DNA of 64,000 bases, taken from positions 11,887,360-11,951,359 of the forward strand of contig NC_081148.1 in the NCBI RefSeq assembly GCF_958295425.1, read 5' to 3'. A program made the translations under genes and the position numbers. The stretch's first letter is position 1. Every line of letters starts with the position of its first letter. This stretch comes from Solea solea. Its lineage: Eukaryota; Chordata; Actinopteri; Pleuronectiformes; Soleidae. Under the pieces are notes generated by a model, which made no database searches, was not told where the DNA came from, and saw only the letters and a program-made list of their open reading frames with translations. This document shows positions 49,347 through 59,550 of this stretch, piece after piece.

Positions 49347-52300
49347 GACACAGACACACACCTCCTCTTTTTTTTTTCTTACTTAATGATTTTTTTTTTC
49401 AACTTTATTGAAAAAAAAAAGTGAGCATATACATGAAACAGACATGCAACACTTCCCCAGCAGCCAACTTATTCCTCCTCATCTACCTCTTTTTTCTGTC
49501 CTCTGCCCTCTGACAGTATGTGAAGACATATCCAGCAGACCGTCACGCTGACCTTTGTCAGGAATAGGTTTCGCCATGTTGCATTGCACACATTAGACAC
49601 TTTGTTCGTGGTATTAACTGACAGTCATTGAGTGTGACGGATGCAGGTCATTGCTCCGTTAAAAAAAAGCAAAAAAAAAAAAGAAAAGCAAGACTTTACC
49701 ACCATTTCAGGTTTTCAGTATCTGTAAAAAGGTAGTCATTTTCAGATTTCGATATTGTTAAATGCAGTGCAGTTGAAGAGTAGTAGGCTGTATGAGTGGC
49801 TCACCATGCATGAATAAGGAAATGCGTATACAAAAATGTACTGTATAGTGTGGTGGAATATGACTGAAATTATCATTCGACTCATCCCCTCTGAGAAGAG
49901 AAGGAAAAAAAAAAGAGAAAGAATTTGGAAACTAATACGCTGCACCGGAACATAAAATAATGTGACATTTTGGGGAAATATGCCTGGTTGCTTTTTATGT
50001 CAATTCATATGAGAAGAGTGGCACTTCTATATCAGTTCATTAAATACAAGGCTCAGGCTTGTTTCTACCTTGGCTCCATCCACATGGAAACAATAACTGC
50101 CTGGCAAAATGACAATACAACACACACACAGAGGCACTCATAAACCACAACCAGACATTTTTACAGTTTTTATTTATGGATGTTTTATTGGATTAAATGT
50201 GATAAATGAGTTCATTATTAAGCTTCAGGGGTGGTGGAGGGTGGCTTGTAAGAGCAATGGTAGCTGAGTCCCCCCCCCCCCCTTTTTGTTAAGTCTATAT
50301 AAGTCTACGCGAAGCTACGAGCTGATGGAGCAAGTTTTGACTTGTGTTTAATATCCTTCTTCTCCCCAAAGTATAGGTAAAAAATTGTTTTCCAACACAT
50401 TAAACTGTTGTTTACATAAAGAGATCACGTAGTTTATGAAAGGGCATCTTGACCTGCAGATATACAGTGTTGATACATAGTGCGGGTTGATCCGTAAGCC
50501 TGTGCAGGGTGATATGACCATCAGTTGTCCCTCGCTGTGCTATGTATATCCTGGAACAGGCCCAGGGAGGAAAATGGAGCATAATCACAAAACAGAGGAC
50601 AGTGGATGAGGAAAGGTGCCTGGATAGGGGGGTGTCACTATAGCTGTTGGCTAAAAGTCACTTCAGGGTCTATTTATATCACATGATTACTCACTCAAAA
50701 GTGTAATACTGCACATACAGCCATTTTGTCTTGAGTTTGAAGGCCTCTTTTTTAATAGTGTGCTTCAACCTGTGCAAGATTTGTGTGCCTGCCTGCCTGC
50801 ATGGATGAGATGTGTTATGGCAAAGACTTTCAATATAAAAAAAAGCAGCTTTTTGTATTGTAAAAGAGCGTGGTGTGTGTGTAACTATAATCTGATCATG
50901 CACGGTTTACAATTTTTTGCATGTATTTTTTTGACACAGATCTGTTGGAAGCTCTGCCAGGGAGGAGAAGGTGGAATGAGTGTTATGAAGCACAGAACAC
51001 TTTAACATCCACTAGCTCTTCTCATTTATGCTTATCTGGCTGACGGGTGTGTAAATGGCTTTCTGTTGGAGGAGGGTCCCTGAGGGAACCGTTCCACTCA
51101 GAGACGGTGACAGACCAGTAATGCCGCCCCCACCCCCCCCCCCCACCCCCCCACCAACCAGCCCGGACTAACATCTTGATTGTAATTGAATTTTTGGAAC
51201 TGCTGCTGTGTGACGGAAGACAGATTGGGAGAGGGAGGGATGGTGAGAGAGGGGATGAATGAGAGGAAGCCCAAGATGAAGATGCAGGAAGATGGAGTGG
51301 TGGAGAGGTTAGAGCAGTGACAGGGGTTGAAATTGAACAGGAAGACAGAGGAAGTTGTGTGGTGTTTTATAGGATGGTGGATGACAGTGTGGAGAGAGAC
51401 GGAGGACACGGCCAGTGTTGCTGAGAGGAAGAGGATTAGCTTTGTATTTGCATTGAAGTCTGTGACACAAGTGTCTTTGTAAGGCTCTTGCCCATTTCTC
51501 AGCAAGCGTCGGGATGTCTTCTTGAAGAAAATATCTGGTGTTGCGCAATGTAAAGAGAAGTATTGTAATATATTGTAGTTGTAGCTGGAAGAGTACTGTG
51601 CTCTGGCCATTGGCAATAAAATACATGCTGGACTGCCGGGTCAATGAGTTCAACTTCACCCCCCTGAATGAATGAGGTCATTGTAAACAACAGTTCAGTG
51701 CAGTGGTGGTGTCTCATAAAACCTACAAAGTAACAAAATAAAGGCATTTGTGCATCAGCTGTGACCTGGAAATGGCACGAATTAGCGAATATTTCACAAA
51801 TTCATTTCAGTACATGCTCTTTATTCACTCACGCAAGCACGATGAGGTTAAGCAAACAGTTCCAGAAGGAAATGGGTGGAGGAAGCCTCCAGTGATGGTG
51901 AGCTGGTGCTCAGTCACAGAGCTCCTGTGGTTCAGGAACTTTAATGTCCCATCATCGACAAGCTGTTGGAAGGGTAAATTAGAAAAATTGACCTTGGGCC
52001 AAAAAAGTAAAAGCCACAATATTGCTCAGTGACATTCCGTCACTTGCACGAAAGCTCACATTGACTGGCTACACATTTGAAAAATATTAAATATGTGTGA
52101 CTAATTTGCACAAAAATTGCACATCTGGTGTGCAATAGCCTCATATTTACCTTATATTATCTTTTATCATGTCATACGTACCTGAAACAACACTCACCAA
52201 AGTATGTTTTGTCTTAAAGGAGATCATTTATATTCAGATTACTCAGTTCTAACATCAGAACATACCCTCAACACGCAGGGCTTTACTAGTGTAAGTTAAA

Positions 52301-52722
52301 AAAGCGAATATTGTTATTCTTGATAAGCCGTTGGTTAAATATTCTGTATATTTTCCACTTCGCCTCAAATCTAGCTTTATTTTCACATCTCCACAAACAC
52401 AGTGAAAAGCCTACATATAGGTTTGCACTTGTTTTGGGGGGCATTCATATTAGAGGCAAGTGTACAAAGGATATCTGACATCCTTATGTCGAGAAAAGGC
52501 CAAGTACTTTGGGAACAGAGCTTCACCCATTGACCAAGTCAGTCATCTTACCTGTCACTTTGTTTGGATTGTTCGACTATCATCTTTCTCCTGTGTGTCT
52601 GATATAAAATGTCCGTTCTAGTGTAATCCAAATGTGCGATACTGGATTTGTGAAAGCCATTTCACGTCAAACCCTCTTATACTGTCTCCCTGCCTCTGTT
52701 TTGTCCCTCTGTCACCTCACAG
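46776..52722 (+). other. adgra1: ADGRA1 intron between helix 3 and helix 4 exons
   Basis: A 5.9-kb intron holding a perfect 12-bp-stem hairpin at 48904-48931, the CA run at 49307, and homopolymer tracts (for example C-rich 51125-51155). A minus-strand open frame of 172 codons at 51098-51616 has no recognisable domain. Confidence 0.8.
49307..49342 (+). repeat. (CA)n microsatellite
   Basis: A pure CA run followed by CAGACAGACACAGACACACA. Confidence 0.95.
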
Positions 52723-52818
52723 ATTTTATTTAGTCAGCGGTGGGGTGCCCCTCATCATCTGCGGGGTCACGGCAGCCGTCAATATAGACAACTATGGAAG
52801 TGGGGAGCAAGCGCCATA
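52723..52818 (+). CDS. adgra1: ADGRA1 coding exon: transmembrane helix 4
   Basis: This exon completes Arg273 and encodes helix 4 ([20 protein letters not shown], about 274-294), then the start of the second extracellular loop, [10 protein letters not shown]. It ends with two bases of Tyr305. The acceptor is GTCACCTCACAG (ends 52722) after a pyrimidine-rich tract, and the donor GTAAGT (52819). It enters and leaves in phase 2. The [10 protein letters not shown] core is the subfamily signature of helix 4. Confidence 0.92.
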
Positions 52819-53157
52819 GTAAGTTTTTGATTTGTTTTTTCGGTTCAGTGACGCTCCCTCTTGACACCTCAACAAAGTGCTTTCATCATCAGGTTTTTCC
52901 AAAAATAAATCTTCTTATTTATTTATACAAAACTGCATGTGTGTATTGATGGACAGCAAACTGTATGCACTGTAGACAAAAATACACACTCCTTTCTCTC
53001 TCTCTCCTCTGCACCATAATGCTTTTATTTTCCTTTGATTTCCTTCCTGGATTTCTGTTAAATGAATTATTTACTGTATGTTTATATTAAGGATGTTAAT
53101 GCTGTGTTTAAAATAAGTTTGAAGTGTCATAAATTGGTGTTCATGTGCGTTTTGCAG

Positions 53158-54592
53158 CTGCTGGATGGCCTGGGAGCCCAGCCTGGGAGCTTTCTTTGGC
53201 CCTGTGGCCTTCATCGTCCTGGTGACATGTATCTACTTCCTCTGTACCTTCATCCAACTGCAGCGTCACCCTGAAAAAAAGTATGAGCTCAAGCAGCTGG
53301 CAGAGGAGCAGCATAGGCTGACTGCCGTCGATTTGCCCACCCATTGTCATCAGGCAGCTGAGCCTGGAGCCCTGGCAGCTCAACCCAGCGGGGGCCACTG
53401 TCCCGCAGGCTGCCCGGGCATCCCGATCAACCCTGCGCTGCTGGCCAATGAGCACTCTTTCAAGGCTCAATTACGAACTGCAGCTTTTACCCTTTTCTTG
53501 TTCTTAGCCACTTGGACTTTTGGCGCACTAGCCGTGTCCCAGGGTCACTTCCTGGATATGATCTTCAGCTGCCTCTATGGTGCCTTCTCTGTCACCCTTG
53601 GCCTCTTCATCCTCATTCATCATTGCGCCAAGCGTGATGACGTCTGGCATTGCTGGTGTTCCTGCTGTCCCGGACGGCGAGCCAACGCCTGCGCTGGTGC
53701 CCATGGGCCTGCTCAAGCAAGGCCCAAGGTTAATGTGAATGGAGATACCCCCGGTCATGACCATGGCCACGGCCACAGCCACTGCCACCATGACTCACCA
53801 TGTCCGGGTAAAGCACCGATGAGCTGTGGTCACGGTTCTGTAGGTCACTGTAAACATGCTGCGCTCCCATCCTCGCAAAATCACGTGACATGCTTGGCAC
53901 CAGTGACGCCATGCTGCGCTGTCCTTCACAGCCAGCAGCTGATAGAAGAGGAGCCTGCGGCGACACATGTACTGCTTCATGCAGACCCCGAGGGTTACAG
54001 GCCGGGGATTCAGTTGCACCCCTGTCTAAAGAGCAGCACCAGGACTAAAGGCCGTCACTTCAGTCGCCGGACAGGGACTGGCACTTGTGGAGCGGGGAGC
54101 GAGCGGGAATATGCTTATCACATCCCCTCCAGTGTGGATGGAGGCAGTGTTCACAGCTCACACACTGACAGTCCCCATAGTACGCATGAGCGCCATGCCC
54201 ACATCTGTCCACATCTGGCCCATGAAGGCCACCATGATGGGCATCACACATGCCACGCTGCTGCAGCCACCACACATGAGGCTCTGGTATGCCACAATCC
54301 TTGCCACAGGCATATCTGCTGTTCCAAGGCAGACCTTCTTCCTTCTCTGTGCCCTGCAGAGGCAGGCGACACGGGCATCTTCCTGTGTGGCTGCGGCAAA
54401 GTGGCCGAGGAGGAGCCAGCAGCAACACATCATCATCTGGAGATGCACGCCCCGCGCAGACAATCCTACCCCCAGAACCCGCCCAATCAGAATGGGATTC
54501 TAAAAGGGGGCCTACATGAAGGACTTATGTACGCCTCAGACAGCACAGGGAATATACGCACTGGACCCTGGAAAAATGAAACTACTGTGTAG
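53158..54592 (+). CDS. adgra1: ADGRA1 terminal coding exon: helices 5-7 and long His/Cys-rich cytoplasmic tail
   Basis: This exon completes Tyr305, reads CWMAWEPSLGAFFGP (Cys306 is the loop-2 disulfide cysteine) and carries helix 5 (about 314-337). A third intracellular loop of about 75 residues follows, then helix 6 (413-432), helix 7 (437-458, LDMIFSCLYGAFSVTLGLFI) and IHHCAKRDDVWHCW. The tail of about 324 residues is unusually rich in His and Cys. One block is at 53756-53857 (GHDHGHGHSHCHHD and on) and a second at 54176-54310 (HERHAHICPH, HEGHHDGHHTCH and on). Conserved ADGRA1 tail motifs sit around and between them: VTCLAPVTPCCA, YAYHIPSS, HTDSP. The protein ends NIRTGPWKNETTV, a class I PDZ ligand, followed by TAG. 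The acceptor is GCGTTTTGCAG (ends 53157). The many open frames overlapping this exon on the other strand and in other phases are shadows. Confidence 0.95.
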
Positions 54593-54903
54593 TGTGGGAA
54601 GGAAAAGCAGGGGAGACAGGGAGTGCCCCCTGCCTGCCTCGTCTCGCAAATATGAACCCTCGCCTCCCTTTTTAGAACAAAAAAAAAAAAAGAATTGAAT
54701 ATACAATTTGGACATCGCAATCAACGTGGAATATTTTTATTTTCAGGTCCTCATGTTTTTATGTGTGCCGTTTTACTGTACAGAAATCTGCTATCAAGGT
54801 TAGAGCTCCTGTAGAGCCACACGTCCATGAATAAGAAGAAATTGTGAGATACGCGTCACACCATACCATCAGATGTAACCGAAGGTGTGTCCATAGTTGC
54901 ACA

Positions 54904-54905
<2 letters not shown>

Positions 54906-54944
<39 letters not shown>
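54906..54944 (+). repeat. (AT)n microsatellite in ADGRA1 3' UTR
   Basis: An uninterrupted AT run about 315 bases after the stop codon. Confidence 0.95.
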
Positions 54945-54949
<5 letters not shown>

Positions 54950-55721
54950 GAATGCTTGTATGTATGATTATGTATGATAGTGCTCAAAGGCAACACACTG
55001 CTAAATTATTTTACACTTTGAATTTAACCATCCATCAAATAGTCTACACTGACAGTGAACGTCGAGTATTTTAAAGAACTCTCAGCATCCGCGTTTTAGA
55101 TGACTAAACCAGCAATTTTAGACTTCACGAGTATTTTGTCATTCATTCAAGCAACTGTGAATATCAACTAGACATTTTCTAAATAATATACAAAGATACT
55201 GTCGCTTGCCAGATACTTGTGGATGCCAGGTTATGTTGTGACAATTCACGGCAGGAGGAAAAAAAAAACAGAAAAGTGATATCCAGCATCCAGCAAGCAT
55301 CTTCCAGGTTGGCATTGATTGTGCTGTCTGTATGATGTCTTCTCTATTGTGTTTCTTTTACTCTGGGATGCAAGTAAATAACGGCAGTGTCAACGGCAGC
55401 AGGGTGGCCACTGTGAATAGAGAGCCGGTGACGCTTTTGATCAACTTTGGTGCCACAAAGAGCCCGGTCTACACAGCGAGTTTATTTCCAAACCACTGTG
55501 CTGATTTTTATCCTCCTGAGGCTCGGCTCACACATGCAACATGTGAAACCATGAGCGTACGGTTCTTTGTAAAATCAAACAGGTTTTAAGAGAGAGGGAA
55601 AAAAAAAGAAGAAGAAGAGATTGTCGATATGATTGTAAAAGAAACAAGCTGCTTTAATGTTTGGGAAACCTGCCTGTGACCAATGTCCTGTTATTTTTTT
55701 TTTTTTTTTTTTTTTTTCTGA

Positions 55722-55727
55722 AATAAA
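55722..55727 (+). promoter_or_regulatory. adgra1: Candidate poly(A) signal AATAAA, proximal
   Basis: An exact AATAAA about 1.13 kb after the stop codon, directly downstream of a long T tract (55692-55717). It is the first canonical hexamer after the stop in this orientation that I noticed. The downstream GT-rich element is weak. Confidence 0.5.
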
Positions 55728-56526
55728 AACTTAAGAAAATATTCAGGCGACCTCAGCCAAAACTGGCTGGAGCCACAAAATGACACATGGCAGAAATCAC
55801 TGCAAATAGAACCCCTTCATGTTTTATTTCTATTTATTTTTTGCTTAGTTATTGTCTCATGAAAGACCCAAAGCATGCATGCATTACTCTAAGCTATGTG
55901 CTATATTTTGATAGTGTAAATGAATGCCTGTCCATGAACATCATTTTTTGCCTCGACCTGATAAAAGTATCATTTCCGTCACACTCTTGGATTTAGCCTG
56001 GTTCTCAGCAAACACTGTACCATTTTGCAATGTTTATCTACATTTTACACGACTTTGAGCTTCATTTTTATCCTTGAATCCAGTCCGGAAAATCTCAATG
56101 CTCTCGTTTCTGCTTTGGTAGTTGGCTTGTATTTGTAAGTAATTTATTTTATTATTTTGTTTTCTTTTGCACCATGAAGGTCACATTATCATGGCAGAAT
56201 TACCGCTCCACAGAGAATGCAAAAAGAGACTTTATTTGTTCGGCAACGTTTGTCTGTTCTTTGAATGATGATGGTTATATTGCGTATGATAACCCAGACA
56301 CATACATTAAACGTTTTATCAGAGAAATCTGTCGTAAAAAAAAAAAAAAAAATGCTACACCCATGCAGTGCAGCATAATATGCAGTGAACTCACAGCAAA
56401 CCCTGCTTAAGCTAAACCACTTCAGCATGCACACCATCTCTTTTTTTTCCATTTTGTGCACTCTTGTCTGTGTATATAGAATTGGTTTCTGATGAATTAT
56501 TTTATATGAGATTTAAGATATTTAAG

Positions 56527-56532
56527 AATAAA
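56527..56532 (+). promoter_or_regulatory. Candidate poly(A) signal AATAAA, middle
   Basis: An exact AATAAA with a GT-rich stretch (GTTGTTTATGGGG) about 25 bases further on, then a long G run at 56564-56587. It could serve as an alternative end for ADGRA1. Confidence 0.35.
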
Positions 56533-57469
56533 ATAAGTCTAAATGTAAAGAAAGTTGTTTATGGGGGGGAGGGGGGGGGGGGGGGGGAACCTGACCTCTC
56601 AATGTTAATGCTCAGTATCTGAGTTAAGAAATGTCTGTTTTGTTTTCAAATGCCCTTTTTTTTCCCCCCCTGTTTCAGTTGACTTCATAAATTATGCAGA
56701 GTCGCAAAGTGTTGTGAGACTTATCCTGTCATATCAGACGTAGAAAATACACTATACACAATAACATTTGGCCTTCCAGGATGGAATTTGTTCAATATAA
56801 AAGTGTTTAAGACGTAAGCGTTTCATTTAAAAAGTGACTTTGACAAAGTAAATAGACATACTGATGTGCTACTCTCTTCATTTTGATGACAAGCTTTTAA
56901 TACTGAAATTAGACCATTTTAGACAACAGAGACGATGCGTGAACCCCCGTGGCTGTGCACTGGGTCCAGTGAAGAGATTTGTCAGAAGAGAGGGATGTTA
57001 TGAGCCAAACAAGTGTTCCACAATTCATCATACAGTACAGGCTTCTTTGAGCCGCCTTGGATGCTGGCAGTTATTGGCTCTGGCTTCGTAGACGTTGGAC
57101 GGGGATTTGTGACAGTATCACAACAAACATTTGAAATCAGCCTTTCCTACAAAACCCCACATTAAACCACAGAACATTGGTTCTAGGTTAATTGCTGTGC
57201 AACGTGTGTATTTGCCAGTGTGTCTTAGATGCAGCCTAAGCTTTTCTCGGTATCTGTGAGAGATGTGTTTGGTGTCATTCGCCACCGTGGGCCACCCTTT
57301 CTGTTGTCATCCGTTGCAGATATACTGCCCCCCCCCCTCCCGCCCCCCCTCAAAACAAGCTTGCTGACTTAGTTCTGACTCACCAGGCGGCTGCTGGAAT
57401 ATTCACCTGTGGTACTGTGACAAAAACCTAAAGCCAGTTTTCACTTTTTTCTACATTGACACAGATTCC

Positions 57470-57475
57470 AATAAA
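57470..57475 (+). promoter_or_regulatory. Candidate poly(A) signal AATAAA, distal
   Basis: AATAAA in the context CCAATAAATGTATTTTTTC, followed 30-50 bases later by the GT-rich stretch TTGGCTTGTGTTTGTCTGTC. By context it is the best-formed of the three candidates, but it is 2.9 kb from the stop codon. Confidence 0.4.
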
Positions 57476-57765
57476 TGTATTTTTTCACCATGCAACGAAT
57501 GAGTGCATCCTTGGCTTGTGTTTGTCTGTCCACCATGTGCGCGCGTGAGCAGAGAGTCACTTACATGACGGTGGATGTGTGAGTGAAAGGACGGAAAGAA
57601 GAAGCACTTTTTTTTTTTTATCTTCTTCTTCTCAACTCTCACTGTACTGTGTTCATTTCTTCTGACAGCATGATGGAGATGGAGATGTCTTAAGGAGCCA
57701 CCACAAGGGAGGAATTCAAATGATTGCAGGCTCGACTGCCAGCTCCATACACTGTGTGCATGTTT

Positions 57766-57767
<2 letters not shown>

Positions 57768-57800
<33 letters not shown>
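57768..57800 (+). repeat. (GT)n microsatellite
   Basis: A pure GT run downstream of the distal poly(A) candidate. Confidence 0.95.
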
Positions 57801-57801
<1 letters not shown>

Positions 57802-59469
57802 AATGCATGCCCACATCTTGTGTACATACAGGACATGCACATGTGCACACATCACCCCGGATGGAAGACTGTGTGTGTGTCAGTGCACCACAAATCACAC
57901 CCAGGTTTGACAGGCCATGAAACACATGAGCACATTTAATATTCAGCTGCATTGTTTTGTTTTTTTGTCCCCCCTCCTCAAGGCCACACAGCCCTCACCC
58001 CCCCCACCCCAGCCGATTATCAGATTATTCATCTGACTGAAAGCCATGAGAAATGTCAGACCCCATCTCTCCTTCTCTTGTCGGGCACAAGGACCCAGAC
58101 TGAACATGGATGCTGCTCAGTGTCCACGGAAGGTGAGTCATGGGTGTCTGGTGGCACCAGTGTTTTTCCAGAAGAACGCAGAATGACTTTTCTGTTGCTG
58201 CAGTGCCAATTGCGCTGCAGCGCTGATTATATAGATAATGAGTCGAAGGCAACATTGGCTTTAATTACAAGGGGTGTCTTGGAAAGTGTATTTCCAGAAA
58301 GTGCTCGTGCTTTCATCTCACCCCCAAACTGTCAGAGACACAAAAGAATGCCTCCGTGGTAAGTGAGAGATTTGCCCAGGACTGCGTCTGTTTCATAAAA
58401 AAAAATGTTATCTGTTTTTTTCCGTAACACAGATGTGTGTTTATGATACAATTAACTGTTTTATTTCCTGTTGCAATAAATAGGTTTGTAAGTGGTGTGA
58501 TCAGAGGGAGGGGGCTGGGTTGATCGAGCCTATTAAAATGCATGTGTGTGCCAGAGAAGATGTCGCTTTTCTGTCTTCCGCGCTGCCTGATCCGTTTTTT
58601 TTATCATATTTTTTCATATAGTGACGCACATATGATCTGGTGCATGATCCCTTTTTATCTTCCTACGATGGGAACAAGTGCGTTTTCTCCAGGCGTGTAA
58701 ATGAACCCGGAGACATGTGGCACTTGAATGGGTCTTTTTCCTCCTGTGTTTCTTCATTTTATGTGTGCTTTATTTTACATCGTCACTAATCATGTTTGAT
58801 TTCCGCAGACAACACTGCCCTGCCGCTGTGCCTCTTGCAACTCTCTCTCTTTTCTTTCTCTTTTTTTTTTACTCCCCCCATATGTTTAACAGTTCTCTTG
58901 CTACACTAATAACAAAGCCAGCTCCTCCAGCTACAGCCTTGGCAGACAAGATTTGTGATAGAAGGCTGTGATCGTCATGCTAATGTCGCCCTTGACTTAA
59001 ATAACATGCTGGAAACTTGGAGAGTGAGGCAGAGCTGCAGAGCGAGAGAGAGAGAGAGAGAGAAAGGAGGGGACGGGAGGGTTGATTTGAGGCTTATGGG
59101 AGCAAAGGAACAGAGAGTGAGGTGGAGAGATCAAAGGGAAGACAGAGGTAGGCAAAACTCAATAGATATCGTAACATGGTTTCCAGCTACATTTCTCATA
59201 GTGTATGCAGAACCATGAAATGTTGTATGTGCGTGTGTGTGTGTGATTGAGTGTCTAAGCCCCATGTTAATACGTGACCTTTTTAAATGCTCCTTGTGTG
59301 ATCACAGCTACAGAGAACGGCGTCTGTTCCTAGATGTTTGACACACACATATAACATCCTTCTATTATTGGCCTTGTCAAAATGATTTATTCTTTATTTG
59401 ACATTGATCTAGAACACCACACTACTCACAGGCCCAATTGCACAGAAACTCACATAAGAAAGGCTGTGG

Positions 59470-59550
59470 ATTGATAGCTAATCTGGAGGTTGGTGGTTCA
59501 AACCCCGGCTCTTACGGTGTGTGCGATGAAGTGTCCTTTGGCAAGACACG
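59470..59550 (+). repeat. tRNA-derived SINE-like fragment
   Basis: TAATCTGGAGGTTGGTGGTTCAAACCCC contains a near-perfect B box (GGTTCAAACCC, 59495-59505), followed by GAAGTGTCCTTTGGCAAGACACGACAC, the typical family tail. Confidence 0.7.

Larger units (their letters stand above)
13994..54592 (+). other. adgra1: Gene overview: adhesion G protein-coupled receptor A1 (seven coding exons, 5' end unresolved)
   Basis: Seven GT-AG-bounded exons join without a frame break into 782 residues plus a TAG stop (exon lengths 211, 209, 128, 124, 146, 96 and 1435 nt; sum 2349). Residues 1-140 are distal GAIN/GPS and 141-458 hold seven membrane helices (about 155-180, 193-213, 225-247, 274-294, 314-337, 413-432 and 437-458). 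The rest is a cytoplasmic tail ending ETTV. The A1 assignment rests on the [19 protein letters not shown] start of helix 1, the tail motif YAYHIPSS followed by HTDSP, and the GNIRTGPWKNETTV terminus. I recall all of these from mammalian ADGRA1; A2 and A3 differ there. ADGRA1 is an orphan, mostly neural plasma-membrane receptor, and A-subfamily tails bind PDZ scaffolds of the DLG type (family knowledge). The first exon starts at an acceptor, so the true start codon is missing. Which teleost copy (a or b) this is cannot be decided here. Confidence 0.93.
54593..55745 (+). other. adgra1: ADGRA1 3' UTR (minimum extent)
   Basis: This is the sequence after the TAG stop, with no conserved coding frame. 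It contains an A12 tract near 54678, an (AT)n microsatellite at 54906-54944, and ends just past the first strong poly(A) signal at 55722. Longer forms are possible because further AATAAA hexamers lie at 56527 and 57470. The extent is inferred, not shown by transcript data. Confidence 0.6.

Noticed and set aside
51098..51616. 172-codon minus-strand frame in the helix 3-4 intron
   Set aside because: No recognisable domain, low-complexity stretches, and no splice or start context supporting a gene.
53141..54463. Minus-strand and alternate-frame open frames (up to 138 codons) over the last ADGRA1 exon
   Set aside because: Shadows of the real GC-rich coding exon; the + frame has clear receptor homology and conserved termini.
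57952..58362. 136-codon frame downstream of ADGRA1 as a new gene
   Set aside because: The start lies in a T/C-rich tract and no homology is seen; kept only as a weak exon candidate.
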